From Pleurocapsa sp. CCALA 161 (GTDB taxonomy: Bacteria > Cyanobacteriota > Cyanobacteriia > Cyanobacteriales > Xenococcaceae), in NCBI RefSeq assembly GCF_003003995.1, contig NZ_PVWF01000058.1, positions 1 to 32,124 on the forward strand: a stretch of 32,124 nucleotides of DNA, in the 5' to 3' direction. Below the pieces are notes generated by a model. That model was given only the letters and a program-made list of their open reading frames with translations. It did no database searches and was not told the DNA's origin. Below are positions 22,498 through 31,056 of the stretch, piece after piece (position 1 is the first letter of the stretch; every line of letters starts with the position of its first letter). The position numbers and the translations under genes are program-made.

Positions 22498-24900
22498 ATG
22501 GCTACAGTTCAATTTACCTATTTTACAGGCTTAAGAAGATCGTTTGTTAACAACGTTCGCTTGACTGGAACTTGGGATAGTAATGGACGCTATTCTGACC
22601 AGTGGACATCTTTACCAATGCAACAGATAACTGGTGAAGATGGCTGTCCTTGCTTTACAGCGACAGTAAATTTAGATGATTCGCAAATCGGTCAACAATT
22701 TCGTTGGGGTGTGATCTTAGATGCACCAGCAGGAAATAATCTCTGGGGCATAATGACCGAAGAGAATGATCTTAATTCTAGAGAACGCGATCGCACTTTT
22801 ACCCTACAAGCCCCCAGTAGCGAAATCCAACAAGAAAGCTACTACCTCACTCATTGCCGTCGTTTAGGAGCGCAGAAATCCTACAATGGCGCACCTCAAC
22901 CAGGGATTCAGTTTGCCGTGTGGGCACCCAATGCCCGAAATGTGGAAGTTGTCTTCGGACAATCAAGTGGCTACATTGCAGATACTGGAGTAGGAGAGGA
23001 TACTAGCCGTCCACGACTGCCACTGTCTCGCCTAGGGGATGGAACTTGGCAAACCAATGGCGCAGCACCTTTAGCTAATTTTACTGCCTTTGATCGCCTG
23101 CCTTATATGTTCAGAGTAACCAAAGCAGACGGACAGGTAGCCTATAAAACCGATATATATTCTCGCTGTCAGATGGGAAAAGGCAGAATCGATCCCAGTG
23201 AATCAGCTTTTTCGGGCGATTATCGGCAGCTTGACGGCTCAGTTAGCTGTTCAGTGATCATCGACCCCGATACAGTCACCAGAGAGCCTGAAGAGGAATT
23301 TTCCCCACAGCAGGTATTTGTTCCAGAATCGGAATTCTGGCAAAACGAATTCGATCCTAATCGCCCCGTACCTCGTCGCGTGGAAGACCTGGTGATCTAC
23401 GAACTCCATGTCGGCGCTCTGGGAAGCGGTCAAAATCGACCAGGAAACTTTGAAGATGCGATGAGTTTATTGCCGTATTTAATAGAATTGGGCGTAAATG
23501 CGATCGAACTTCTTCCTTTATCTGAATTTAGAGATGAGGTTAATTGGGGGTATGAAACCTCTCACTACTTTGCCCTCGAATATAGTGCTGGGGGTAGAGA
23601 TCAACTTAAACATTTTGTGAGAACCTGCCATCGTCAAGGAATCGCCGTGATTTTCGATGTTGTCTACAATCACTATTCTCCCGATGCTGGGCGTGCGGAA
23701 TGGGCTTATGACTCAGATACTCCTGAACAAAATATTTATTACTGGTATGAGGGGAATTCCAGTAATTATCCCCAGCCAGATGGCGGTTATATAGATAACT
23801 ACTCTACAGGCTTTGCTCCTCGCTTTTATGAGGAAATAGTGCGCAAAATGTTTATCAGTAGTGCTGCTACTTTAATTGAAGAATTTCATGTAGACGGATT
23901 CCGCGTCGATGCCACGGCTTCGATCCATTTATATAATGTGCTTCATGCCGATGGCAGGAGAACTGATAATGTCAATGTTTTTGGCGCAAAGTTCCTCAGA
24001 GAATGGACGCGAACCATGAAGCTAATCCGCCCTGAAGTGATGCTGATGGCAGAAGATCATTCCGATTGGGATGGAGTTACCGAGCCTGTGGACAATGGTG
24101 GTTTGGGATTTGATGCCACTTGGTATTCCAATTTTTACCACCATCTTGTCGGGGATGCTCAAGGAGGAACACAGTACGCTAGATTAATGACGACGGTGGG
24201 ATACGGTGGCAACGAACCCTTGGCAATGGATTACTTTGCCGGCGCACTAGCAGCATCTAGCGATCGCAAAGTTGTCTATCATGAATCTCATGATGAGGCT
24301 GGTAACTCGCAAAACTCTAGACGAACTATATCAGCAGCAGTCAACTCTGCCCCCCTGATTGGAGAAACTCGCCGCTTTGCTGAAGCACGTTGTCGCTTTG
24401 CTTGTGGCATGACCATGCTGGCTGCGGGTACGCCCATGTTTATGATGGGTGAGGAAATTGGCGCCCAGAGATTTTATCGCTACTCAGATTTTTTGAGTAA
24501 CAGGGAAGATCTTTTAGGCGAGCGCCAAGGGGACGGTCAACGGCTATTTAGATTTTATCAAGACATTATTCGCTTGCGGTTAGAACATTCGGGATTGCGA
24601 TCGCACAATATCGATATTATCCACGTCCACAATGCCAACCGCATCATCGCTTTTAGGCGCTGGGATAATTCCGAAGAGTTGCTAGTGGTGGCAAGTCTCA
24701 ATAATAGTCCTTTTGGCTCAGGATATGCGATCGAGAATTCTCGACTGGGAAATGGTACGTGGCGCGAGATTTTTAATAGTGATGCCGAACCTTATGGCGG
24801 AAATAGGATCGGCAATTTAGGCGGATCTATTGCTTCTAGTAACGGTCAAATTTATGTTGTCGTGCCAGCAAATGGATTTGTCGTCTTCCAGCGACTGTAA
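22498..24900 (+). CDS. GH13 alpha-glucan enzyme with starch-binding-like N-terminus (branching-enzyme-like)
   Basis: This 800-aa GH13 protein has several domains. Residues 1-105 resemble a CBM20-type starch-binding module (VRLTGTWDSNGRYSDQW). About 120-230 is an early set domain like CBM48 (GIQFAVWAPNARNVEVVFG). The TIM barrel contains FDVVYNHY, the nucleophile D471 in DGFRVDAT, the acid/base E519 in LMAEDH, and H598-D599 in ESHDEAGN, so all catalytic residues are present. Architecture is closest to branching and trehalohydrolase-type enzymes acting on alpha-glucans. It is not obviously GlgB, since the usual N1 domain is replaced by a starch-binding-like one. There is no signal peptide, so it acts on internal glycogen. 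It follows the VOC gene and precedes an SMP-30 lactonase by 37 nt, suggesting glucan-derived sugar as island input (inference). Confidence 0.88.
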   Translation: MATVQFTYFTGLRRSFVNNVRLTGTWDSNGRYSDQWTSLPMQQITGEDGCPCFTATVNLDDSQIGQQFRWGVILDAPAGNNLWGIMTEENDLNSRERDRTFTLQAPSSEIQQESYYLTHCRRLGAQKSYNGAPQPGIQFAVWAPNARNVEVVFGQSSGYIADTGVGEDTSRPRLPLSRLGDGTWQTNGAAPLANFTAFDRLPYMFRVTKADGQVAYKTDIYSRCQMGKGRIDPSESAFSGDYRQLDGSVSCSVIIDPDTVTREPEEEFSPQQVFVPESEFWQNEFDPNRPVPRRVEDLVIYELHVGALGSGQNRPGNFEDAMSLLPYLIELGVNAIELLPLSEFRDEVNWGYETSHYFALEYSAGGRDQLKHFVRTCHRQGIAVIFDVVYNHYSPDAGRAEWAYDSDTPEQNIYYWYEGNSSNYPQPDGGYIDNYSTGFAPRFYEEIVRKMFISSAATLIEEFHVDGFRVDATASIHLYNVLHADGRRTDNVNVFGAKFLREWTRTMKLIRPEVMLMAEDHSDWDGVTEPVDNGGLGFDATWYSNFYHHLVGDAQGGTQYARLMTTVGYGGNEPLAMDYFAGALAASSDRKVVYHESHDEAGNSQNSRRTISAAVNSAPLIGETRRFAEARCRFACGMTMLAAGTPMFMMGEEIGAQRFYRYSDFLSNREDLLGERQGDGQRLFRFYQDIIRLRLEHSGLRSHNIDIIHVHNANRIIAFRRWDNSEELLVVASLNNSPFGSGYAIENSRLGNGTWREIFNSDAEPYGGNRIGNLGGSIASSNGQIYVVVPANGFVVFQRL

Positions 24901-24937
24901 CTGAAAAACTCTTAGCCCAGAATGAGAAAGGAACGCC

Positions 24938-25831
24938 ATGACTGCTCAACTAGAATTAATTATTGAATCACAAGCGTTGCAAGGAGAATGCCCCTGTTGG
25001 CATCAGGAAAAGCAATTACTATATTGGGTTGATGTAGAAAAAAAACAACTGCACGTTTATCAGCCTGAAACTAAAACCAATCGGACAATCGAACTAGGAA
25101 AATTAGTTGGTTGCGTTGTTCCTAGAAAATCAGGTGGTGTTGTTTTAGGTTTAGAAAACGGCTTGGCTGCTTTGGATCTAGAAACAGAAGAACTTATATA
25201 TCTCGGATCTCCTGAAAGTGATCTGCCATCAAATAGATTTAACGATGGTAAATGCGATCCAGCTGGGCGTTTTTTGGCAGGAACAATGCATAGAGATCAA
25301 GATGAGGAAGCCGCTAAGGAAGCTGGATCGTTATATTCCTTGGATCGCAATCTGACAGTTCGACGATTATTGGGGGATCTTACCGTTTCTAATGGGATGG
25401 GATGGAGTCCCGATTATTCGACGATGTATCTCATCGATTCTCCTACCAAAAACGTTTTTGCTTTTGATTACGATCTCAAGACGGGAAACATTAGTAACCG
25501 CAGAGTTGTAGTTACCATACCAGATGCGTCAGGGGGATATCCCGATGGCATGGCGATCGACCAAGAAGGCATGATTTGGGTAGCTTTGTGGGCGGGATTT
25601 AAGATCACTCGCTGGAATCCTCACACTGGGGAATTGCTGCAAAGTATTTCTATCCCTGCTCCTAATGTTACGTCATGCACATTTGGCGGTCTAAACATGA
25701 ATGAGCTTTACATAACAACAGCTAGAAAAGATATGGATGAAGCTGCATTGGCTCAGTATCCCCAAGCTGGTGGCGTTTTCTGGTTGAAGACAGATGTCGT
25801 AGGCCTGAAAAATTTTGAATTTATAGGCTAA
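24938..25831 (+). CDS. SMP-30/gluconolactonase family protein
   Basis: This 297-aa six-bladed beta-propeller of the SMP-30/regucalcin family hydrolyses sugar lactones with one divalent metal. Predicted ligands E17 (QGECPCWH), N152 (SNGMGWSPD) and D203 (YPDGMAID) match E18, N154 and D204 of human SMP-30. N102/D103 (RFNDGKCDPAGR) match the substrate-contact motif. An AAGGA site precedes ATG 24938, 37 nt after the GH13 gene, so they are probably cotranscribed. With the AGE-like protein and GMC oxidoreductase it would suit sugar oxidation to a lactone and its opening (inference). It is the last gene of the island before the STAND module. Confidence 0.92.
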   Translation: MTAQLELIIESQALQGECPCWHQEKQLLYWVDVEKKQLHVYQPETKTNRTIELGKLVGCVVPRKSGGVVLGLENGLAALDLETEELIYLGSPESDLPSNRFNDGKCDPAGRFLAGTMHRDQDEEAAKEAGSLYSLDRNLTVRRLLGDLTVSNGMGWSPDYSTMYLIDSPTKNVFAFDYDLKTGNISNRRVVVTIPDASGGYPDGMAIDQEGMIWVALWAGFKITRWNPHTGELLQSISIPAPNVTSCTFGGLNMNELYITTARKDMDEAALAQYPQAGGVFWLKTDVVGLKNFEFIG

Positions 25832-25904
25832 ATTGCTCTGGCGAAAATGCCTTTTAAATAACGTTTAAAAATTACACACATTACTAATTATTGAGGAATT
25901 AACC

Positions 25905-26285
25905 ATGGACCCTATTACAACAGTGATTGTGGCTGCTCTGGCTGAAAATCTAAGTCAAAATGCGTGCAAAGACGGTTATGCTGCTCTTAAAGAGGCTTTG
26001 AAGAAAAAGTTTGGGCATAAAAGCGATCTGGTTGATGCCGTCGATAAATTAGAAGAGAAGCCAGACTCAAAAGGTCGCCAAACCACATTACAAGAAGAAG
26101 TGGAAATCTCTAAGGTCAATGATGACCCTGATATTGGCAAGTTAGTTCAAGATTTACTCGACCAGATCAAAGAACAGCCTGGTGGACAGGCGATGATCAA
26201 TCAAACTCAAACCAATACGGTGAGCGGTGTAAATGTTGGTGGAAATTTTGAATTTAAACCAGTTCAAGACGGAAGCAAGAGTTAA
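25905..26285 (+). CDS. Small effector-like protein with C-terminal amyloid-type signalling motif
   Basis: This 126-aa protein has no firm family name. It begins MDPITTVIVAALAENLSQNA, followed by a helical domain (DGYAALKEALKKKF). This pattern is seen in many cyanobacterial proteins paired with NLR-like genes and resembles the Bell (HeLo-like cell-death) domains described for amyloid signalling. A charged linker leads to a Gln/Asn-rich tail with residues 110-121, NVGGNFEFKPVQ. The large STAND protein downstream has NVGRDLTFAPVQ before its NTPase. Sharing such a motif between small effector and NLR is the signature of prion-like templating. GAGGA precedes ATG 25905. If so, it would oligomerise when the STAND protein is triggered and damage the membrane (inference). 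The domain call is by pattern only. Confidence 0.6.
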   Translation: MDPITTVIVAALAENLSQNACKDGYAALKEALKKKFGHKSDLVDAVDKLEEKPDSKGRQTTLQEEVEISKVNDDPDIGKLVQDLLDQIKEQPGGQAMINQTQTNTVSGVNVGGNFEFKPVQDGSKS

Positions 26286-26297
26286 GGAAATAGAATC

Positions 26298-26363
26298 ATG
26301 AAGTTATTTTGGTCTAAACTGCTGGCAAAAATAGGGCGAGGATTACTCAAGGTAGTGAGGTGA
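26298..26363 (+). CDS. Cationic amphipathic 21-residue peptide
   Basis: This ORF begins MKLFWSKLLAK and ends LLKVVR, 12 nt after the effector-like gene and 4 nt before the STAND gene start codon. AAGGA lies 9 nt before ATG 26298. All six charges are positive (K2, K7, K11, R14, K18, R21), with no acidic residue. From residue 7 they recur every 3-4 positions, putting them on one face of a helix with Leu, Ile and Val opposite. This is the layout of membrane-active peptides. It could be a membrane-disrupting effector, a leader for translational coupling, or a chance ORF. I know of no family. Confidence 0.4.
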   Translation: MKLFWSKLLAKIGRGLLKVVR

Positions 26364-26367
26364 AGTT

Positions 26368-29300
26368 GTGAGCCAATGCCCTAATCCTAATTGTCTGCAT
26401 CAGAATCTTACCAACACAAAGTTTTGTGTGAAGTGCGGTAATAAATTACGTTTAAGCGATCGCGAAGCGTGGAGGTCATCCAATCGCCGAAGGCATGGCG
26501 GTTGCGAAGCAAGTCCGCAGGACTCAGCCAATCGCCCATCTCAAGCACAAGATAACCTTATTATGGCTAACGTAAGCGATCGCTCATCTCAAGAACAAGA
26601 TAACCTGGTTAAGAATGCTAACGTTGGGCGTGACTTGACCTTTGCGCCAGTTCAGAACATCATCGAGACGCAGATCATCCAGTCTTCGGTTGAGGTGGTC
26701 ACTCAGCGAGAACTGAATAAAAATTCACCTTATCAAGGACTCAAAAGGTTTAACTTCAAAGACAGAGAGCGCTTTTTTGGCAGAGATAAGTTAATTGCCA
26801 GATTATTCGAGGCGGTGAATCGCAGCAACTTGAGTTTAGTGTTAGGGGCTTCTGGTAGTGGCAAGTCCTCTGTCGTGCGTGCTGGCTTAATTCCTGAGTT
26901 GAAGAAATCTCTGGAGTCTCAAATATTTTATGACTTCATTTTTACCCCCAATCAAGATCCCTTTGATTCTCTATATCGGTGTCTACTCAGCGAAGAAAAG
27001 GACTATAGCTTTAGTAAAGCAGAAGCTGAGATTGCCCTGGAAGCAAAGGCAGATAGCCTAGCTAAAGTGATTAGTACCTTAAGGAAGGATAAGGAACGAT
27101 GGCTAATTTTTGTGGATCAATTCGAGGAATTGTTCACTATTTGTGACGATCTAGACAAACGCAAAAACTTTATTTTAGGTCTGGTTCAAGTTGCCAAGTC
27201 GGGGAATAGTTCGATCAAGATTGTATTGGCAATGCGGTCTGACTTTCTGGAACAGTTGAGTTTCTATCCCGATCTAGGTAATATTGCTAATCAAAATAAT
27301 ATCCATCTGGTGACTGAAATGTACCCAGATGAACTACGACAGGCGATCGAGCAGCCAGCAGCCAAGCATGGGGTTATGTTTGAACCAGGGTTAGTTGAAC
27401 AAATTATCCAGGAAGTCGAAGGACAAAAAGGTTACCTTCCCTTATTGCAGTACACCCTGAATTTGCTTTGGGAAAGTGAATGTCAATCTTTCGATGCTAA
27501 TGGTCGTCCTAATATCGAAGACCGTACCTTAAACAAGAAAAATTATGCAGCGTTGGAGGGTATAAGAGGGGCGCTGCAAAAGCGAATCAGCGAAATATAC
27601 AACAATTTGAACCAAGACCAACAGACAGCTACTAAGCAAATATTTTTGAAGCTGGTGAATATTGTTGAGAATAATTCTGGCAGGAGAGCAGTTAGCAGAC
27701 GGGCTGCTCGAGATGAATTTGTCGGTGAATCAGTAGAAAAAATCCTCAATAAATTCATTGAAGAAAAGTTGCTGGTTAGTAGTGGCGAATATTCAAGCAC
27801 GAAAGGACTGCAAGTGATTGAAAGTAAGCACCTGAAGCAATCAGCAACGGTAGAAATTGCCCATGAAATTTTGCTCTCCTCTTGGGATGAGCTAAAATGC
27901 TGGCTTGACGAGGAAAAAGAAGCAATTATGCTCAAAAATTGGTTGGCTGGTGAGACAAGGCGGTGGCAAAAAATTCGCTCACAAGATCAGTCTAAAGCTC
28001 AAGATGAACTCTTAAAAGGCTCTCGATTAGCTCAGGTTGTAGAGTTTAGGCAGAAAGATACTTTTAAAAATGTTGGTGGCTTAAGACCAGAGGAAAGTGA
28101 ATATATCGATGCCAGTATAGCAGAACGAGATCTTCGCCTCTGGGAAGCAGAAGCACGCAGAAAGAAGCTATTCATAGCAATTTCTAGCATATCTGTCGTT
28201 TTTGCTGGACTCGCACTTTTGGCAGGGATGCAGTGGCGACAAGCCGAACGGCAGAGAAACATCTTACAGTTGAGCGAACAGGCAGAGGAAGCCAGCAATT
28301 TACTTAGTGTCAACCCTGTAGAGGGGGTAGTTAGGGCTATAGCCCTCAATGGCGAGAGTAGAGACATATTTGGCGATCGCTTCGCACAAATTTTACCCCA
28401 AGTACGCTCTAGTTTACGGGATGCGATCGCCGTACCTACAGAAAGCAATGTCCTAAGAGGGCATCAAGGCCCAGTTTGGCAAGCTGCTTTTAGTCCTGAT
28501 GGTCAAATTATTGCTAGTGCTGGTGATGATGGGACAGTGCGCTTGTGGGACAAACAGGGCAATCCTATTGGTCAACCCTTTCAAAGTCATCAAAGTCTTG
28601 TTCATTCAGTTGCCTTCAGTCCAGACGGGCAATATCTAGTTAGTGGCGGTGGTGACAACACAATTAGGCTGTCGAATAAACAGGGTAATCTTATCGGTCA
28701 GCCCTTTGTGGGTCATCATGGTAAAGTGCTGTCAGTTGCCTTCAGTCCTGATGGAAAGTATCTAGCCAGTAGCGGTGATGATAAGAGAGTGAGGCTATGG
28801 GATCTAAAAGGCAACCAAATCGGTCAGCCCTTTACGAGTCATCAAAATCTTGTTTATTCAGTCGCTTTCAGTCCAGACGGGCATTATCTAGTTAGTGGCG
28901 GTGGTGACAACACAATTAGGTTGTGGGACAAACAGGGTAATCTCATCGGTCAGCCCTTTAAGGGTCATCAAGACCATGTTTTCTCAGTCGCTTTTAGTCC
29001 AGACGGAAAAACGATCGCCAGTGGTAGTGCCGATAATACAATTCGGTTATGGGATCTAAAAGGCAATCAAATCGGTCAATCCCTCATCGGACACGAAGAT
29101 TATGTCCGCTCAGTTACTTTTAGCCCTGATGGAAAGTATATTTTGAGTGGCAGCGATGATAAAACGATTCGGTTGTGGGATCTAGAAGGCAATCAAATCG
29201 GTCAATCCCTCATCGGACACGAATATTATCTTTACTCTGTTGCCTTCAGCCCTGATGGGGCAAGCATTGTTAGTAGTAGCGAAGATGGTACAGTTCGATT

Positions 29301-30312
29301 GTGGAATACAGCAGATTTCCAAAGCGATCGCACTCTAGTAGGACATCAGGATAAAGTCTTGTCTGTAGCCATCAGTCCCAATGGAGAATATATTGCTAGT
29401 GGCAGCGATGATCAAACGATTCGGTTGTGGGACAAACAGGGTAATCCTATCGCTCAGCCTTTTAGCGGGCATCAGAAGAAAGTCTTATCTGTAGCCATCA
29501 GTCCCAATGGGGAATACATTGCTAGTGGCAGTGATGATCAAACAATTCGGTTGTGGGACAAACAAGGCAAGGCGATCACTCCGCCTTTTATCGGGCATAA
29601 AAAAGCTGTCACCTCGGTTGCTTTTAGTCCTGATGGAGAATACATAATTAGTGGGAGTCGCGACGGTACGCTACGATTGTGGGATAAACAAGGCAAAGCA
29701 ATCGCTCAACCTTTTATCGGGCATGAGACTGCCGTTTTCTCGGTTGCTTTTAGTCCCGATGGACAACATATCATCAGTGGTGGTAACGACAAGACGATTC
29801 GGTTGTGGGATTTAAACGGTAAGCAAATCGGTCAAACCTGGCATGGACATACAGATAAAGTCCACTCAGTTGCTTTTAGTCGTGATGGAGAATACATAGT
29901 TAGTGGTAGTCGCGATCGCACGCTGCGATTATGGGACAAACAAGGCAAGGCGATCGGTTCACCTTTTATCGGGCATGGCAGCGCTGTCTCCTCAGTTGCT
30001 TTTAGTCGTGATGGAGAATACATAGTTAGTGGTAGTCGCGATCGCACCCTACGATTATGGGACAAACAAGGCAAAGCGATCGGTCAACCATTATCAAGGC
30101 ATGAAAGTCCCGTCAGTTCCGTTGCCATTAGTCCTGATGGGCAACAGATTGTCAGTGGCAGTTGGGACAAGACAGTACGGTTATGGCAGGGGGGTAGCTT
30201 CTCAACTTGGTTACAAGTAGCTTGCGATCGTTTGCGCGAGCATTCTCTGCTTACGTCATCTGCCACAAAAGAAGCCAAGGTTGCTAATAAAACTTGTGCC
30301 AAGATTAAGTAA
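26368..30312 (+). CDS. NLR-like STAND NTPase with zinc ribbon, amyloid-type motif, TM helix and 14 WD40 repeats
   Basis: A 1314-aa sensor-type protein. Residues 4-23 are a zinc ribbon (CPNPNC...CVKC). Residues 31-57 come from a palindromic DNA insert. About 58-88 holds two copies of a SQxQDNL unit, followed by the motif NVGRDLTFAPVQ (85-96), which matches the preceding small gene. An nSTAND1-type NTPase follows (about 118-530), with Walker A GASGSGKSS (160-168) and Walker B WLIFVDQFEE (245-254). A hydrophobic segment (601-622) may be a membrane span. Fourteen 42-residue WD40 repeats (696-1283) form two seven-bladed propellers. STAND proteins stay closed until a ligand meets the repeats, then oligomerise and recruit effectors. 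GTG 26368 follows GAGG by 7 nt. Defence or programmed cell death is the likely role; the trigger is unknown. Confidence 0.9.
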   Translation: MSQCPNPNCLHQNLTNTKFCVKCGNKLRLSDREAWRSSNRRRHGGCEASPQDSANRPSQAQDNLIMANVSDRSSQEQDNLVKNANVGRDLTFAPVQNIIETQIIQSSVEVVTQRELNKNSPYQGLKRFNFKDRERFFGRDKLIARLFEAVNRSNLSLVLGASGSGKSSVVRAGLIPELKKSLESQIFYDFIFTPNQDPFDSLYRCLLSEEKDYSFSKAEAEIALEAKADSLAKVISTLRKDKERWLIFVDQFEELFTICDDLDKRKNFILGLVQVAKSGNSSIKIVLAMRSDFLEQLSFYPDLGNIANQNNIHLVTEMYPDELRQAIEQPAAKHGVMFEPGLVEQIIQEVEGQKGYLPLLQYTLNLLWESECQSFDANGRPNIEDRTLNKKNYAALEGIRGALQKRISEIYNNLNQDQQTATKQIFLKLVNIVENNSGRRAVSRRAARDEFVGESVEKILNKFIEEKLLVSSGEYSSTKGLQVIESKHLKQSATVEIAHEILLSSWDELKCWLDEEKEAIMLKNWLAGETRRWQKIRSQDQSKAQDELLKGSRLAQVVEFRQKDTFKNVGGLRPEESEYIDASIAERDLRLWEAEARRKKLFIAISSISVVFAGLALLAGMQWRQAERQRNILQLSEQAEEASNLLSVNPVEGVVRAIALNGESRDIFGDRFAQILPQVRSSLRDAIAVPTESNVLRGHQGPVWQAAFSPDGQIIASAGDDGTVRLWDKQGNPIGQPFQSHQSLVHSVAFSPDGQYLVSGGGDNTIRLSNKQGNLIGQPFVGHHGKVLSVAFSPDGKYLASSGDDKRVRLWDLKGNQIGQPFTSHQNLVYSVAFSPDGHYLVSGGGDNTIRLWDKQGNLIGQPFKGHQDHVFSVAFSPDGKTIASGSADNTIRLWDLKGNQIGQSLIGHEDYVRSVTFSPDGKYILSGSDDKTIRLWDLEGNQIGQSLIGHEYYLYSVAFSPDGASIVSSSEDGTVRLWNTADFQSDRTLVGHQDKVLSVAISPNGEYIASGSDDQTIRLWDKQGNPIAQPFSGHQKKVLSVAISPNGEYIASGSDDQTIRLWDKQGKAITPPFIGHKKAVTSVAFSPDGEYIISGSRDGTLRLWDKQGKAIAQPFIGHETAVFSVAFSPDGQHIISGGNDKTIRLWDLNGKQIGQTWHGHTDKVHSVAFSRDGEYIVSGSRDRTLRLWDKQGKAIGSPFIGHGSAVSSVAFSRDGEYIVSGSRDRTLRLWDKQGKAIGQPLSRHESPVSSVAISPDGQQIVSGSWDKTVRLWQGGSFSTWLQVACDRLREHSLLTSSATKEAKVANKTCAKIK
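26459..26535. repeat. Palindromic repeat element inside the STAND gene
   Basis: It contains TGGAGGTCATCCA (26470-26482), GCCGAAGGC (26487-26495) and AGTCCGCAGGACT (26512-26524), all small hairpins. The last, with its flanks, matches the element in the cupredoxin gene (1312-1324). It is read in frame as an Arg/Ser-rich linker between the zinc ribbon and the amyloid-type motif. Confidence 0.7.
28453..30196. repeat. Fourteen 126-bp WD40-coding tandem repeats
   Basis: The 3' half of the STAND gene is a tandem array of 126-bp units encoding GHxxxVxSVAFSPDGxxxxSGSxDxTIRLWD. Several neighbours are nearly identical in DNA. Units 12 and 13 share an exact run of more than 50 nt (starting 29865 and 29991, offset 126), and units 8 and 9 are also very close, pointing to recent duplication or gene conversion. 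Confidence 0.92.
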
Positions 30313-30335
30313 TTAAATTAGTTAACGCTAATCAA

Positions 30336-31037
30336 TTAACGAAACGCAGGATTATGACGAATTAAACTCATAAACTCCTGCCGAGTTTTCGCATCATCGG
30401 CAAAGACACCTCTAACTGCACTGGTAGAAGTCCAAGAACTAGGTTTTTGCACTCCCCGCATTACCATACACATATGACTTGCTTCCACTACTACCGCTAC
30501 CCCTTTAGGTTGTAATAATCCTTGGAGTGCGTCGGCGATTTGGGCGGTTAATCTTTCCTGTACTTGTAAACGCCGTCCGTACATTTCACAAATACGGGCA
30601 ATCTTAGATAATCCAATTACTTTACCGTCGGGAATATAAGCCACATGAGCGCGACCGAGAATGGGTAAGATATGGTGTTCACAGGAGCTAAATAGGTCTA
30701 TATCCCTAACCAAGACCATTTCATCTGCATTTTCCTGGAATACTGCCCCGTTAAGAAGTTCATCAAGGGATTGATGATAACCAGAAGTGAGAAACTTTAA
30801 AGCTTTAACTACTCTTTTAGGAGTATCTCTTAATCCTTCGCGGTCTGGGTCTTCTCCCAGTCCTAACAGCAAAGTCCTTACTGCTTGGCGCATCTCCTCT
30901 TCGGATACAGGAGGAGGACACGTCATTTGAGGTTTCCTCAAATGCGTGAGATGTTCGTGCTGTTGTGTAGTAGTTAATTTAGGTAGTTGCTGATTAATGT
31001 TGTCGATTTGATTGGGTTCGGATTTAGCTAAGGTCAT
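30336..31037 (-). CDS. folE: GTP cyclohydrolase I
   Basis: This 233-aa FolE converts GTP to 7,8-dihydroneopterin triphosphate, the first step of folate and pterin synthesis. Conserved segments include [18 protein letters not shown], the zinc-binding SSCEHH and SHMCMVMRG (Cys, His, Cys), [12 protein letters not shown] and the QERLT active-site motif. I chose ATG 31037 (MTLAKSEP). An upstream in-frame start would add a Leu/Pro-rich stretch that is only the antisense of a GGTAACAGA repeat in the preceding gene. It lies 19 nt after the COG0523 GTPase gene on the same strand. FolE is a zinc enzyme and a known genomic partner of COG0523 proteins, so zinc supply is a sensible link (inference). Confidence 0.96.
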   Translation of the reverse strand: MTLAKSEPNQIDNINQQLPKLTTTQQHEHLTHLRKPQMTCPPPVSEEEMRQAVRTLLLGLGEDPDREGLRDTPKRVVKALKFLTSGYHQSLDELLNGAVFQENADEMVLVRDIDLFSSCEHHILPILGRAHVAYIPDGKVIGLSKIARICEMYGRRLQVQERLTAQIADALQGLLQPKGVAVVVEASHMCMVMRGVQKPSSWTSTSAVRGVFADDAKTRQEFMSLIRHNPAFR

Positions 31038-31056
31038 AAATTGGCAATAGTTTAAA

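Noticed and set aside
28453-30196. Regular 126-bp repeats as CRISPR or satellite DNA
   Set aside because: They are fully coding and translate to canonical WD40 repeats in one frame.
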